A stretch of 64,000 nucleotides of DNA from Argyresthia goedartella. Lineage: Eukaryota > Arthropoda > Insecta > Lepidoptera > Argyresthiidae. Location of the stretch: contig OX463822.1 of NCBI GenBank assembly GCA_949825045.1, positions 3,787,001 to 3,851,000 on the forward strand. The letters run 5' to 3'. Shown in pieces: positions 12,156 to 22,379 of this stretch. Position 1 is the stretch's first letter. Each line of letters starts with the position of its first letter. Made by a program: the position numbers and the translations under genes. The notes below the pieces were generated by a model. The model was not told the DNA's origin. It searched no databases and worked only from the letters and a program-made list of their open reading frames with translations.

Positions 12156-12524
12156 ATTGTTCTAATTAATTGTGAGCATCCTCACTGCCAGAGTTTCTTT
12201 TATTGGACACTTGGAGGCCTTTTACACCTCCAAAGATTAATTTAATTATACAACTCTTGACTGTGGGGACCATTTACATCTCCTATTATCATTGTATTAT
12301 TGACTAAAGAGACTATACATCTCTGTTATTTATATTTTAATTATTTTATTATGACATTTGAGACTCTTTACATCTCTCAGAAACAATAATTAAGTACTTT
12401 TTTTTTTCTGATAATATGATAATAATACCAAATGTTCTGTAAAAAATGAAATGAAATGACATGTGAAAGTGCCCTTGTGGCCTATTTACAGAATAAACGT
12501 TTTGAGTTTTGAGTTTTGAGTTTT
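12156..12524 (+). other. LINE 3' UTR with four serial small hairpins and repeat tail
   Basis: Four short stem-loops occur at 12211-12232, 12265-12283, 12308-12324 and 12359-12379, each with a loop containing a TACA core (TTACA or TATACA). The region ends AATAAACG and TTTTGAG repeats. The stems may be recognised by the element's RT; that is inference. Confidence 0.6.
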
Positions 12525-12528
12525 GACA

Positions 12529-13627
12529 CATTCGGAATGGGCATATCGGATGCCACGCCTTGATGGCGTTTCTCCAGCGCGAGTTCTGGATTCTATCGGG
12601 AAGACGCTTAGTGCGTAGCGTCGTATTTCGGTGCCTGCCTTGTTATCAGGCCAAGGCGGCTACGATGCAGCCCCAGATGGGCGATTTGCCCTCGGATAGG
12701 GTTAACGAAATCCGGCCCTTTGCGGGTGTCGGAACGGATTTCGCGGGACCATTCATGGTCAAGTCTTCACAGCTACGGAACGCCAGATTAGTGAAGGCAT
12801 ACCTGTGCGTCTTCGTGTGCTTGGCCACGAAGGCAGTTCACTTGGAGGTGGTCAGTGACCTCACTACGGAGGCATTTATCGCATGTCTGGATTGGTTCGT
12901 CTCACGAAGGGGCCTCCCGACATTAATCCGTTCGGACAACGGCACAAATTTTGTCGGAGCCAGGCGTTATCTGCAGGAGGTCACTCAATTCCTGAACGGT
13001 AACCAGGACGCCATCGGTACGGCTTGCTCCCGACGAGGGATTGAATGGGTTTTCAGTCCGCCGGGATGTCCTCATTGGGGAGGAATTTTTGAGGCTGCCG
13101 TTAAATCGGCTAAATCGCACCTGACGAGGATCATCGGTGAGACCTCTCTACGCTTTGAAGAGCTTGCGACGCTGTTCTGTAAAATTGAAATGACACTGAA
13201 CTCGCGTCCGTTGTGCCCGCTCAGTTCGGATCCAAATGATTTGGAAGCGTTGACGCCGGGTCACTTCCTGATAGGTCAGCCCCTTAACGCCCTGCCAAAA
13301 TACCCATTCGGTGATGTTAAGTTAGGTCGGTTAACTAGGTGGCAGATGTTGCAGCAGATGGCTCAAGATTTTTGGAAGCGGTGGTCCCTTGAGTACTTGC
13401 ACATCTTGCAGCAGCGCCTTAAGTGGACTGACCGGACGAGCCCCCCTCAAGTCGGTGATTTGGTGCTGATTAAGGATGCGAACCTGCCATCATTGAGATG
13501 GAAACGAGGACGGATCGTCAATTTGTACACGGGTCGGGATGGCACGCCTCGATCAGCAGAAGTCAAGGTGGGGGACTCGGTCCTCAAGAGAGCGGTCGCA
13601 ACACTTTCTCGCCTTTCTATTGATTAG
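12529..13627 (+). pseudogene. BEL/Pao integrase, core and C-terminal domains
   Basis: After the LINE, the second histidine segment (NGHIGCH) and the CxxC pair (CLPCYQ near 12640) complete the zinc-binding domain. The catalytic core follows: GVGTDFAGPF (first Asp, near 12735), IRSDNGTNF (second Asp, near 12935) and CPHWGGIFEAAVK (Glu, near 13090). A C-terminal part with GDLVLIKD near 13455 ends in a TAG at 13625-13627. This piece is open throughout; its partner is 8806-9086. Integrase joins the element DNA to the host chromosome in the nucleus. Confidence 0.9.
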
Positions 13628-13658
13628 GGACAGGTTCGGGCCTGTCCGGGCGGGTGAC

Positions 13659-14235
13659 TGTTTAATATTTATGCTTCGGAAACGCACCGGTTTTTTGTTG
13701 CGCGAATCGATCGCGAGTAATCGGCACATCACTAGCGAAAACGGCACTAGCAGCTGTCACTCGTACCGGAACGAGATGTAAAATTGGAGGTTATCTTTAC
13801 TCTTGGTCTTGTCTCATCGGTGAGAACATAACATGGCGGCTCGGGCCCCGTGGCATTGATGGTATTTCGGTGTACCAATTATCATACAGGCATCGGGCCT
13901 GGTCAGAGTGTAAATCTGCATCGTCGGGAAATAAGTAGATTCACGTCATCGGTTGAGTGATTTGTGTTGTGAAGCACATAGTCGTATCGGCGGCTACTCC
14001 ACGTGCCGCCAGCAGCGCGCCGGCGACGGCGTCGGACAGCGACGGCAAGGGTTCAATCCATATCCTATCCCAACTGTGCCCCCTTTCCCGAATTCCTGTC
14101 TCGAATCGAGCCTTCGATCTCCTGTCTACGGTGAGAAGGTAATAACAAAATTCATCAATTCTTTTCTCTCACGTGCGGCCAAAGGCACACCCCCTTCGGA
14201 TTCCACGCCGTTCGGTAGGCGTGGGAAATTCAACA
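13659..14235 (+). repeat. 3' LTR of the BEL/Pao element
   Basis: It begins TGTTTAATATTTATGC 31 bp after the integrase stop and ends CAACA, then the target duplication TGCAT at 14236-14240. It matches 3326-3917 throughout with several differences. Confidence 0.88.
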
Positions 14236-14240
14236 TGCAT

Positions 14241-15155
14241 TATTATGCACAATTCAAGGCTGTGACAGTTGACCGACCCGGAGAGAAGCCGTGCTGGAAT
14301 TTTGAAATGCCCCTCGATATTTGCGGGGCACAGGCCAGCATAATTCGCTCAAGAATCTTACCGAGGACTGGGAGCAAGCTGATTGGCCTGCAGGCCTTAG
14401 GATCCGTCAGTGGTTTGCTATTGCACTTTGGCAGGACTAACAGACGTCCATCCTTCCATTGATTGGGAAATATTCCCTCTTTCACACACTTATCAAATAC
14501 ATACGTCATCTCTGCTGCTGCTGCATGCCACACATGTTTCATAATGCGAGCTGTGATACCATCCAGTCCGGGGGCCGTGTTAGGCAGAGCCTTGACTATA
14601 TTCTGCAGGCGATCACGAGATAGCGGCGGGGCATCCGGGCCAGAAGGCGTGCAGGCGGCACATAAGCGTATCTGTCGGTGGTGTACAGAGTCGTTGCGCT
14701 CATCGTCACCAGGACAAAGTGCCCGGAGCATTTGTTGCATAGCCGACCTCACGTCTTCGGCGAAGCCGGTAGCAGGCTCAGTGCCGCTAATAATGTGGGT
14801 CAGTCTGGCCAGTCGATATGCTCGTCCCCTTGGGTCTTCATTGCCGGTTTCAGCCATCTCCATTAGGAATCTGCTTTCCGCAGCCACCATCTCTTTTCGA
14901 TAGCTCTTACGTGCCTCATGAAAATTCTTACGTCTCATTTCTTCCAACAATCCGCCCTTCATTCGCACACTCTGCCAGGCTCTACGAAGGTTATTATGCC
15001 TTCTTCGCAGTCGCTCTAACTTGTTATTCCACCATTCATATCCTCTATCATTCTTGCAGCCTTTTCCCAGGCATTCATTCGCCGTTCGTTATATTACATG
15101 AGTGAAGCCAGCACTCAATTCTGCCGCTGGTTTCCTCAGTTCCAGTCTAATTTAT
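14241..15155 (-). pseudogene. R1-clade LINE ORF2, 5' half (pre-RT and RT N-terminus)
   Basis: Read leftwards, a W-rich linker (YEWWNNKLERL near 15030) leads into the RT N-terminal blocks: NTAPGLDGI near 14575, GRLLVLPK near 14450, CRPISLLPVLGK near 14370 and FQHGFSPGRST near 14275. It continues across the BEL insertion into 1790-3325. Two adjacent TAA codons lie at the junction, and a frameshift occurs near 14970. The right edge, near 15155, is where the R1 similarity fades. The endonuclease and ORF1 are absent, so the element is 5' truncated. Confidence 0.85.
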
Positions 15156-15239
15156 CAGGCAGTTATAACACAAAAAATACATATTATACAAAAACAAACA
15201 TAAGTTGTTTAACGATTCTCTGCAGAAGAACTTACCTGA

Positions 15240-15905
15240 CCCCTTACACTAATAATATACCAATCATTCAAAGACGGCATCTTCCCCGAATACCTAAAGA
15301 AAGCAATTTTCAAACCAATTCCACCTCCCGATATGCTCCAAAATTATAGAAAAAGCCACGTGTAATAGAGTTTACCACTTTTGTGAAAAATACAAAAACT
15401 TCGACGACACCCAAAATGGCTTCCGAAAAAAGCGATCCACTATAAGTGCAGTATTCAAGTACACTCAAGAAATCTTAAAATATTAGAACAAAAGAACTAT
15501 GCAGTAGGGATATTAATCGACATGACAAAAGCGTATGACAAAGTCCAGTTCAATATATTATTAGATAAACTTTACGGCATAGGAATCCGCGGGAAGGCAC
15601 ACGATTGGTTCTGGTCTTACCTAGCAAATAGAGAGCAATATGTGGAGAAGGAGTATTTAAATGAAAATACAAAACAAATAATCCGCGTTCGCTCTAACAG
15701 ACAAGTACTAAACTCATCAATTCCCCAAGGTAGTGTCGCTGGATGCCTTCTGTTTCTTGCTTACATTAATGATTTGCCTAAAACAATTGAAGAGCCATGT
15801 GTCCTTTTTGCTGATGATGTTTCCTTAGTAACTACCTGCAAAACCCAAATACAACTAGAATCAAAAATAACCAACGCTCTAGATAACGTGAAAACTCCTC
15901 CCTTT
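15240..15905 (+). pseudogene. LINE reverse transcriptase fragment of a third type
   Basis: A decayed RT domain starts with FKDGIFPEYLKKA near 15265. It has frameshifts and stops up to about 15520 and then an open piece (15522-15900) with LIDMTKAYDKV, IPQGSVAGCLLF and the catalytic FADD near 15810. The wording is Jockey/I-like but clearly not the same family as 9087-12524 or 17297-19368. Similarity stops near 15900, after which the sequence is unrelated. Confidence 0.75.
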
Positions 15906-15969
15906 ATAATATCTGTCGGAGTTTGGAGTAGAGTTGTCAACGAAGTGCAGATTTCTTTATATCTGTTGG

Positions 15970-16700
15970 AATCTTCATAGAGTCATCACCTCAGAAACTC
16001 GAGGGAGTCTATAATATGGTTTCCAATAGTCTAGGTACGAGGGCATCTTTACTATACCCTTGACTGGAATAATCGAAATGAAGTTTTTCAGCTCTTCTTC
16101 CGTCAGATTTTTTTCCCGTATTTTGGATCGAATCTAGGTTTGAGTACAGAACTATACCCATGATGATGTCAGCTGAAAAGTATTTTCTAAAATAAACCAG
16201 AGGTGTGTTTCTCCCAATCAAAAACACAAACTCGTCGCTTTATCTCAGCTTTATGTCGGAGGCCAGATTTTTTGCAGTTGTACTTTATTATTTTTAAGTT
16301 TTGCGTCTCTTTCTCGCAAGGACAACAGTTGAGTTGAAGCTAATCTTTTCATGGCTCTTGTAATGGGCACTGCAGAAGTAGTTGTTTGTGTAGTAGGCAA
16401 AAGTGTGACAACGTCAGGCAAAGCGACGACAGGGGATGCTGCGGCAAAAATACTTGGAATACCAGGTGAATCTAGTGATGGGATGGATGACAGGCTGGGT
16501 ATATTGTTAAAATTTACTTCGCCCACACTTGGAAAAACTTTCCTGATATAGGAGAGAGTCGACATTCTTCTTCGCTGTTTTCGATAACATCTGAGGCGTC
16601 TGGCAGGTTCTCATCGAACAAATCTAATCGCTCTAATAAGGAGTCAATTGAAGGAGCATCTTAAAAGGAATAACGCTCATATATTTCTGCTTCATCTGAA
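15970..16700 (-). pseudogene. piggyBac-type transposase N-terminal remnant
   Basis: On the minus strand an acidic N-terminal stretch (ENLPDASDVIENSEEE near 16600) is followed by a serine/proline-rich segment. Then comes the start of the piggyBac transposase domain: PLVYFRKYFSADII near 16190 and, after a frameshift in an A run near 16110, LKNFISIIPVKGIVKMPSY and DYW near 16050. In intact members this segment precedes the catalytic core with its Asp residues, which is absent here. The TTAA-flanked terminal repeats were not found. The identification rests on wording of the domain remembered from the family. Confidence 0.65.
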
Positions 16701-17251
16701 TCTGAATTTCACCCATCAGATATTCCATTTTCTGGTGGTATCAAGCCGACAAGTTGTCTGCCTCGTGAAAACTTAGTTTTTAGGCTGAAAAGGAAATTGA
16801 AGATTAATAATGTAATCTTATAAGTAGGTATCATTTGATTAGCATTTGTAATAATTAGCAGTGTAAATAAGATAACCATAAAAACAATTTAAAACACCCC
16901 CGACATAATACCTATTGATGAAACCTCACAAGTCTGAAATTTGGTTCACTTGTTTCCTTGTTATGTTGATTACTTTCGAACCACTTGATTCATTTCATTA
17001 AAGCTATAAACCATCGCAGGGAAGTATTTTACCAATTAGAAACGTTTTTAAAACCGTCCACTCGTTTCAACGCTAGGGTGCCATAGACAGACAGGTAGAC
17101 GCTTCAAACCTTTAATGTCTCTCTTTTTCCGTATACAGTTAAAAATTACATATCGTCAATAAATTAAGGTACTTTCATGCATAGTACATGCATTAGTTAT
17201 TTATTATATCAATATTATGTTTAAATTTTGCATATATTTAAACAATTAGTC
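16701..17251. other. No gene recognised; AT-rich
   Basis: No open frame or repeat that I recognise. It lies between the piggyBac remnant and the split SINE. Confidence 0.4.
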
Positions 17252-17296
17252 AACCCGAATGGCCGAGTCGGCAGTGACCCTGCCTACGAAGCCAAG
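17252..17296 (+). repeat. SINE family A, 5' part (split)
   Basis: The tRNA-like head (CCCGAATGGCCGAGTCGG, CCTGCCTACGAAG) stops at GCCAAG, where a LINE begins. The rest of the SINE resumes at 19369. Confidence 0.85.
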
Positions 17297-19192
17297 TGGA
17301 TAAAGTAAAAAAGTACTCAAAAATCTTTAAAAAAAATTGTCAAATTGCAAAATCAAATTATATCAGATCTAAAATAAGAAAAAGTGATAACAAAATTAAA
17401 TCAACTTGGGATATAATTAAAAGTGAGACTGGAAAGGTCAGTATTAAAAACAATGAATATGAATTAAAAATTAATGATATTACTTTTAAAAATGATATTG
17501 ATGTAGCTAAAGCGTTTGTTTTTTTTTTACTGACATCCCAATCTCTACTACAAAGTATTTAGTCTCTTCCAAAATAGTCTCTGAATCTTTGCTAAAAAAC
17601 TATGTACCTAGATGTGAAAATCAATTCTCGTTTAATTATGTAGATGATAAAGATATTATTAAAGCCTTTAAATCAATAAATGTTAAGAAAACTGCAGACC
17701 TCTGGGATATTTCTGTTTATGTTGTGAAGCCCCTAATAAATGTTATTGCACTTGATTTAGCTTTCATATTTAATGCATCTATTGAATCTGGCGTGTTTCC
17801 TGATTTAATGAAACACAGTAAAATAGTACCTTTGTTTAAATCGGGTAGTACATCTGACCCTTCTAATTTCAGACCGATATCGGTATTGCCTACATTTAGT
17901 AAAGTATTTGAAAAAGTAATTTTAAATCAACTTCTTACACATTTCAACACCAACAACATGCTCCACTGTAAACAATTTGGTTTTACACAAGGCAAATCAA
18001 CTACTGATGCCGGTATTGAGTTAATATCACATATATATGATGCCTGGGAGGAGTCGCATGATGCTCTAGGAGTATTTTGCGATTTGTCCAAGGCTTTTGA
18101 TTGCGTTGACCATGGGACATTGATCAGGAAATTACATCACTATGGAATTAGGGATAACTCTTTAGATCTTCTCTCTTCTTATCTAAATAACAGGATACAG
18201 AGAGTTGATATTAATGGAAAACGATCTCCAGGGTCTGTTGTAACTATGGGTGTACCGCAGGGTTCCATACTCGGGCCATTCCTGTTTTTGGTTTATATTA
18301 ATGACCTGCCACATCTTGTCAGAGATAATCATGAGATTGTACTGTTTGCAGATGACACTTCACTTTTGTTTAAAATGAAACGACGCAGTTTGAACTTTGA
18401 CGATGTGAATAATGCAATCTCAAAGGTAGTCAATTGGTTTAGTGCTAATAATCTTTTGCTGAACAATAACAAAACTAAATGTATTCGGTTTATACTCCCC
18501 AATGTTAAACAAGTCTCGGCTAATGTTAATGTTAAAGGTGAAAATTTAGAAATTGTAGATAGTACGGTATTCCTAGGAATCACCTTAGATAATAAGCTTC
18601 AGTGGGGCCCACACATAGATAAGCTATCAAAAAAACTCAGTAACGCAGTTTATGCAGTTAAAAAAATCCGTCTTTTTACGGACGTAAAATCAGCTACTTC
18701 CATAGCATTATGTCTTACGGCATACTGCTGTGGGGGAACGCTGCAGACATTAACATAATATTTGTGCTGCAAAAGAGGGCTGTTCGTGCAATCTACAATG
18801 TGGGTCCCAGAGAGTCACTGTGTTGTAAATTTAAGGAAATTAACATTATGACAGTGCCATGTCAGTATATTTATGAAAACCTAATGTACGTCCACAAAAA
18901 TATTGATAAATTTCCTAAGAATAGCGACAGGCACAATGTCAACACTAGAAATAGGAATAAACTAGCTATACCTACTACTAGGCTCCATAAGGTTAATGTA
19001 TCTTTTAAAGGGCAATGTATTCGCTTTTACAACAAAATACCGACTGAGTTACAAGAATTGTCTGTAAATAAATTTAAAAATGTTGTTAAAAATCAGTTAA
19101 GTAAAAAAGGTTACTACAAAATATCAGATTATGTAGAAGACGAGAAAGCTTGGGAAGGTGTTTGCTCCAATTCTGTAAAGAATAACGTATAA
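17297..19192 (+). pseudogene. LINE ORF2 fragment: linker, reverse transcriptase and C-terminus
   Basis: The piece starts in the endonuclease-RT linker; the endonuclease is lost by 5' truncation. RT landmarks are FRPISVLPTFSK near 17870, FCDLSKAFDCVD near 18085, GVPQGSILGP near 18255 and the catalytic FADD near 18350. The C-terminus ends at the TAA at 19190-19192. A frameshift in a T run (about 17518-17529) and a small deletion near 18695, which removes the segment before HSIMSYGILLWG, split it into three frames. Confidence 0.85.
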
Positions 19193-19368
19193 ATCTGGAG
19201 GTTTCTAGTCGCCTCTTTGCCTCCAGCAACTAAAACATTGAGGTGACGGAATTCAAATTGAGTTCTATATTTCCCTGTACCTTAAACATGTGTTAGTTTA
19301 AGATTTGACATTCTCCAAATGTTACCTATGTGTTTCTTATGGAAATAAACTCTTTTTGATTGATTGAT
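17297..19368 (+). mobile_element. Jockey/CR1-superfamily LINE, 5' truncated, inserted in a SINE
   Basis: It is flanked by CAAG (17293-17296 and 19369-19372) and ends AATAAACTC followed by TGAT repeats. Coding similarity to 9087-12524 runs throughout but at a clearly lower than identical level, so the two belong to sister families. Confidence 0.88.
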
Positions 19369-19580
19369 CAAGGGTCCCGGGTTCGAGTCCCGGTGGGGGC
19401 AAATATTTGTTTGATGAGAACGGATGTTTGTACCCTAGTCATGGTTGTTTATCTATCTAAGTATAATATTTTATCTATATAAGTATGTGTATCGTTGTCT
19501 AGTAGCCAAGATACAGGGAATCCTAGTTTGGGGCTAGATCAATGTGTGTAAATATTGTCCAAGGTATTATTATAATTCTT
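19369..19580 (+). repeat. SINE family A, 3' part (split)
   Basis: It resumes with CAAGGGTCCCGGGTTCGAG (B box) and continues through the family body to an ATT-rich tail. With 17252-17296 it forms one nearly complete SINE. Confidence 0.85.
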
Positions 19581-19925
19581 ACATCTGTACATATCGAAAA
19601 ATGAGAAAAATACAGAACACAGTAAAAGAAGGTTGAATCTCCGCATAGCGAATAATGGGAAAAATACAGAACACAGTCAAAGAGGGTTGAATCTCCGCGT
19701 AACGAATAATGGGAAAAATACAGAACATCTAAATGTTCATAAAGGCTACACGGAAACAAACCAACTTATAAAAATTAAATTCACACGAACTCGTTATTAC
19801 ATTTATGAAGCATAATATACATAAATATCATCTCTTGTTGTCATACAAAAAACAAAAAAACATGACTTACCGAGAGCCCGCGCGACACATCTCGACATTT
19901 TGGCGGTCACTGACGACACTTGCGA
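19581..19925. other. Short direct repeats, no gene
   Basis: A segment of about 60 bp containing GAATCTCCGC and GAATAATGGGAAAAATACAG is repeated at about 19630-19690 and 19690-19740. A diverged first unit lies near 19600. Nothing coding was seen. Confidence 0.5.
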
Positions 19926-19927
19926 GT

Positions 19928-20187
19928 ACGCAGGGACCCCACGGTCCCCACTGAAATTAGCTTTCAATGGGTATTCCAAGAAACTTCGTGTCATTTACTG
20001 ATTCTAACGTGTTTCTGTTAAACACTGGTCTCAACTTGCCTGACATTTGGAAGTGAGAATTTGATGTACTTGGTTTTGCCAGCGATTTACAATAAATTAT
20101 TAACTGTGAACTAATTCAAGGTTAACGACAATACACCATTAACATCATAAAAATCTTCTTTTTGTCTTTCTATTTTGAAGACCAGTC
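19928..20187 (-). pseudogene. LINE RT C-terminal fragment
   Basis: It is similar to 28270-28520 on the same strand (the LINE family ending at 27427), with many differences. It covers the part after the FADD block. It has stops and is cut at both ends. Confidence 0.7.
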
Positions 20188-20403
20188 AGGTATCATCAGC
20201 AAACAACACTACAGTCAACAGTCAATTTATCCACCATTAAAGGTTCAATATCCACCGTTATAATATACCAGACGCCATTTTAAATTAATTTCTTCATTGG
20301 CGGACTTATAACAGGGTAAGCACACTGTATACCTAAGAAATCAAAACAGCTTCACGCCTTTCCCCTTTACAGGATGGTGGAGGCACCCACATTTAGCAAG
20401 CTT

Positions 20404-21620
20404 TGCCAGAGGCAATTATAAGGACAGCGACATCTTCGGGGGTAAAGTAAAAGGCTTGAGATGCGCGCAAATACGAGACTAGACTAAACTAGACTAATTT
20501 TATTATAGGAAATCCTAAGCTTATATACAACTTACTACAAAACTACGTGATGAATATAAATATACCTTATCTGTAACGGTCGTCAACTTATCTTAACATT
20601 ACGTGGAAATAGATATTTTCGCATATCGTGGCGGGCATATGTGCCGGCACAGATACTCCCCCCTTTAGGGAAAAAATAAATGAATGTACTTATAACAATG
20701 GAAGAAATCTAAGTTAGATAAATAAACATAAATCAGATAGTAATAGCGCATACTTCATTAATATTTTATCTTTATCTAAAGGTAATCTTACACGAATTAG
20801 AAAAATAAAGGAACTACGGTTATGTGAATTCTACGTAAGTTTAAAGAATAACTTAATATTTACCTACAGGCGAGCCTTGTAAAACTACATAAAATAATGA
20901 AAAAACTGGAAAACAGAAAAGCACTAGGAAAATGGGGCTTCGCGGTTAGTAAACGAACCTAACCTATAACTGGAAAAGATCCGCAGGAGAGTCGTCTGAT
21001 GCTGCAGCCTACACAAGGATGATTGTGCTGAATCAGCGTCAGCTGTAGGCAGTCAATGGTTTCGTACGTCATGTGTACGTGCGTGCTCTTCACTCTTGAG
21101 TGAATATTAAGTTGTCGATTGATGAAATTTGTGTGCCTAAAAACCTTGGGATTTGGCAACATAGGGCACATCTTTACACCAATCGTTTATATATATATAT
21201 ATATATATATATTATATCTCTTCAGTGATTTGATTATTCTTCGTGCGATGTTCTTCCTGGATGATTTCAATATTCGTTGAATTAGGTATAACGATGATGT
21301 TTCAATACTCTTCTGGGGGCTGGAACGGCTTCCTATGTCTTGAACTTGAAAAAACTGCTTGCTGTGAATGAATTTGCCGACGCGTTCGTCGGCTGACTAT
21401 CGGTTCATTATTCTTGCGGTATCTTGAGTTCGATGCGGGAAATCTTCAGTTGAAATCTTTCGGCTTCTGGTCCGTCATGGCTTGCTTGATGTCGTCTTGG
21501 TTGCCGAAGTCGGGGCTCGGCGGTTAAATATACCTTATCTGTGACGGTCGTCAACTTATCTTAACATTACGTGGAAATAGATATTTCCGCATATCTGTGG
21601 CGGGCGTATGTGTCGGCACA
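20404..21620 (-). mobile_element. Non-autonomous LTR element, copy B (damaged)
   Basis: On the minus strand it has the layout of copy A (24498-26268). The LTR at 20404-20651 starts TGTGCCGGCA, and the purine tract AAAGGGGGGAG lies just inside it. Internal segments shared with copy A include the one near 20960-21080. A truncated LTR lies at about 21521-21620. The primer site and one LTR end are deleted. No coding region. Confidence 0.8.
21184..21213. repeat. TA microsatellite
   Basis: About 14 TA units inside LTR element copy B, at the place where copy A has a shorter AT stretch. Confidence 0.85.
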
Positions 21621-21665
21621 CAAGCCCATCGCCACATCTATGGGAAATGAAGGTTTCCAGAACCT

Positions 21666-22141
21666 TTTTTTTTTTTTTTTGATGCCCGGGGGAAAATCCC
21701 TGACGGATACCGCCGAGGCGCGGGGGCGCCTCGTATGTGGGGCTTGCACCCACTAAAAACCCCCGGGGTGGCCGTCATGGTGCATGGTGAGGGCAGCTCC
21801 GGGACCGCTGGTGACACGCACCGGAACTGTCCCCAGCACCCAGGGAGGAAGCATCTCAACTTCCTCCCACTTCACGACGGGAACGGCCACAACCAATCCC
21901 GTCGTAAACTCCTCGCGGCGCACTGTTGCGATCAAGGGCCCCCGCCCCGACCGCTTGCGACCGCCAGCGACCGCCCTGGGAGAGCTTCAGGTGCCCTCCC
22001 AGTCGTCGTCTTGGAGTCATAGGCGTTCAGAGTTGGAAGTCTGAACGCCCATAACTCCGGTTCCCTTTTAGGGGCCTCTTACGCCAAGCAGGGATTACTG
22101 TAGATGTATTCTTTCTCCCGACCTACAGGGATAAGGCTAGG
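21666..22141 (-). mobile_element. Poly(A)-tailed retroelement 3' end, 5' truncated
   Basis: On the minus strand a GC-rich 476-bp segment ends in GGGCATC and a run of A (the T run at about 21666-21680). It is flanked by an 11-bp duplication TTCCAGAACCT (21655-21665 and 22142-22152). This is a target-primed insertion of a LINE-type element, of which only the non-coding 3' part remains. It contains a stem with GGCGTTCAGA arms near 22022-22050. The GC-rich style is like R1-clade 3' regions, but I cannot fix the family. Confidence 0.7.
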
Positions 22142-22379
22142 TTCCAGAACCTAGGCTAAGGTTATTTTCTTCAAAAATATGAAGCCCGTGGCGCGGCTTC
22201 GTACTTTAATCACTGAAATCGAAAAAAAAACACATTCCGTCAAGAGATAAGCATAATGAATGCTGGCTACTTCTAATGTTAGATGAAAACATAAAATTCA
22301 AATTTTGAAATGGATGCGCGTCCGCCGCCGTCTTGAATTCCCAGATAAAATCCTTTACGTTTTTCAAAAAAAGTTCTCC

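Larger units (their letters stand above)
9087..12524 (+). mobile_element. Jockey/CR1-superfamily LINE inserted in the BEL integrase
   Basis: A 3.4-kb insertion is bounded by GACA (9083-9086 and 12525-12528), and the integrase frame is uninterrupted once it is removed. It ends with AATAAACG followed by three TTTTGAG repeats, the short tandem-repeat tail of this LINE type. The copy is 5' truncated or lacks ORF1: only about 130 bp precede the endonuclease-RT frame. A related but distinct copy lies at 17297-19368. Confidence 0.88.
3326..14235 (+). mobile_element. BEL/Pao LTR retrotransposon (decayed), itself carrying a Jockey-like insertion
   Basis: Two LTRs (3326-3917 and 13659-14235) start TGTTTAATATT and end in CA. 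They are flanked by a 5-bp target duplication TGCAT (3321-3325 and 14236-14240). Inside lie gag with CCHC knuckles, an aspartic protease remnant, RT with YVDD, RNase H, and an integrase with HHCC and D-D-E residues. This is the order protease-RT-RNaseH-IN of BEL/Pao. Removing the LINE at 9087-12524 leaves about 7.5 kb, a normal length for the group. Frameshifts, stops and a deletion make the copy inactive. Confidence 0.92.
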
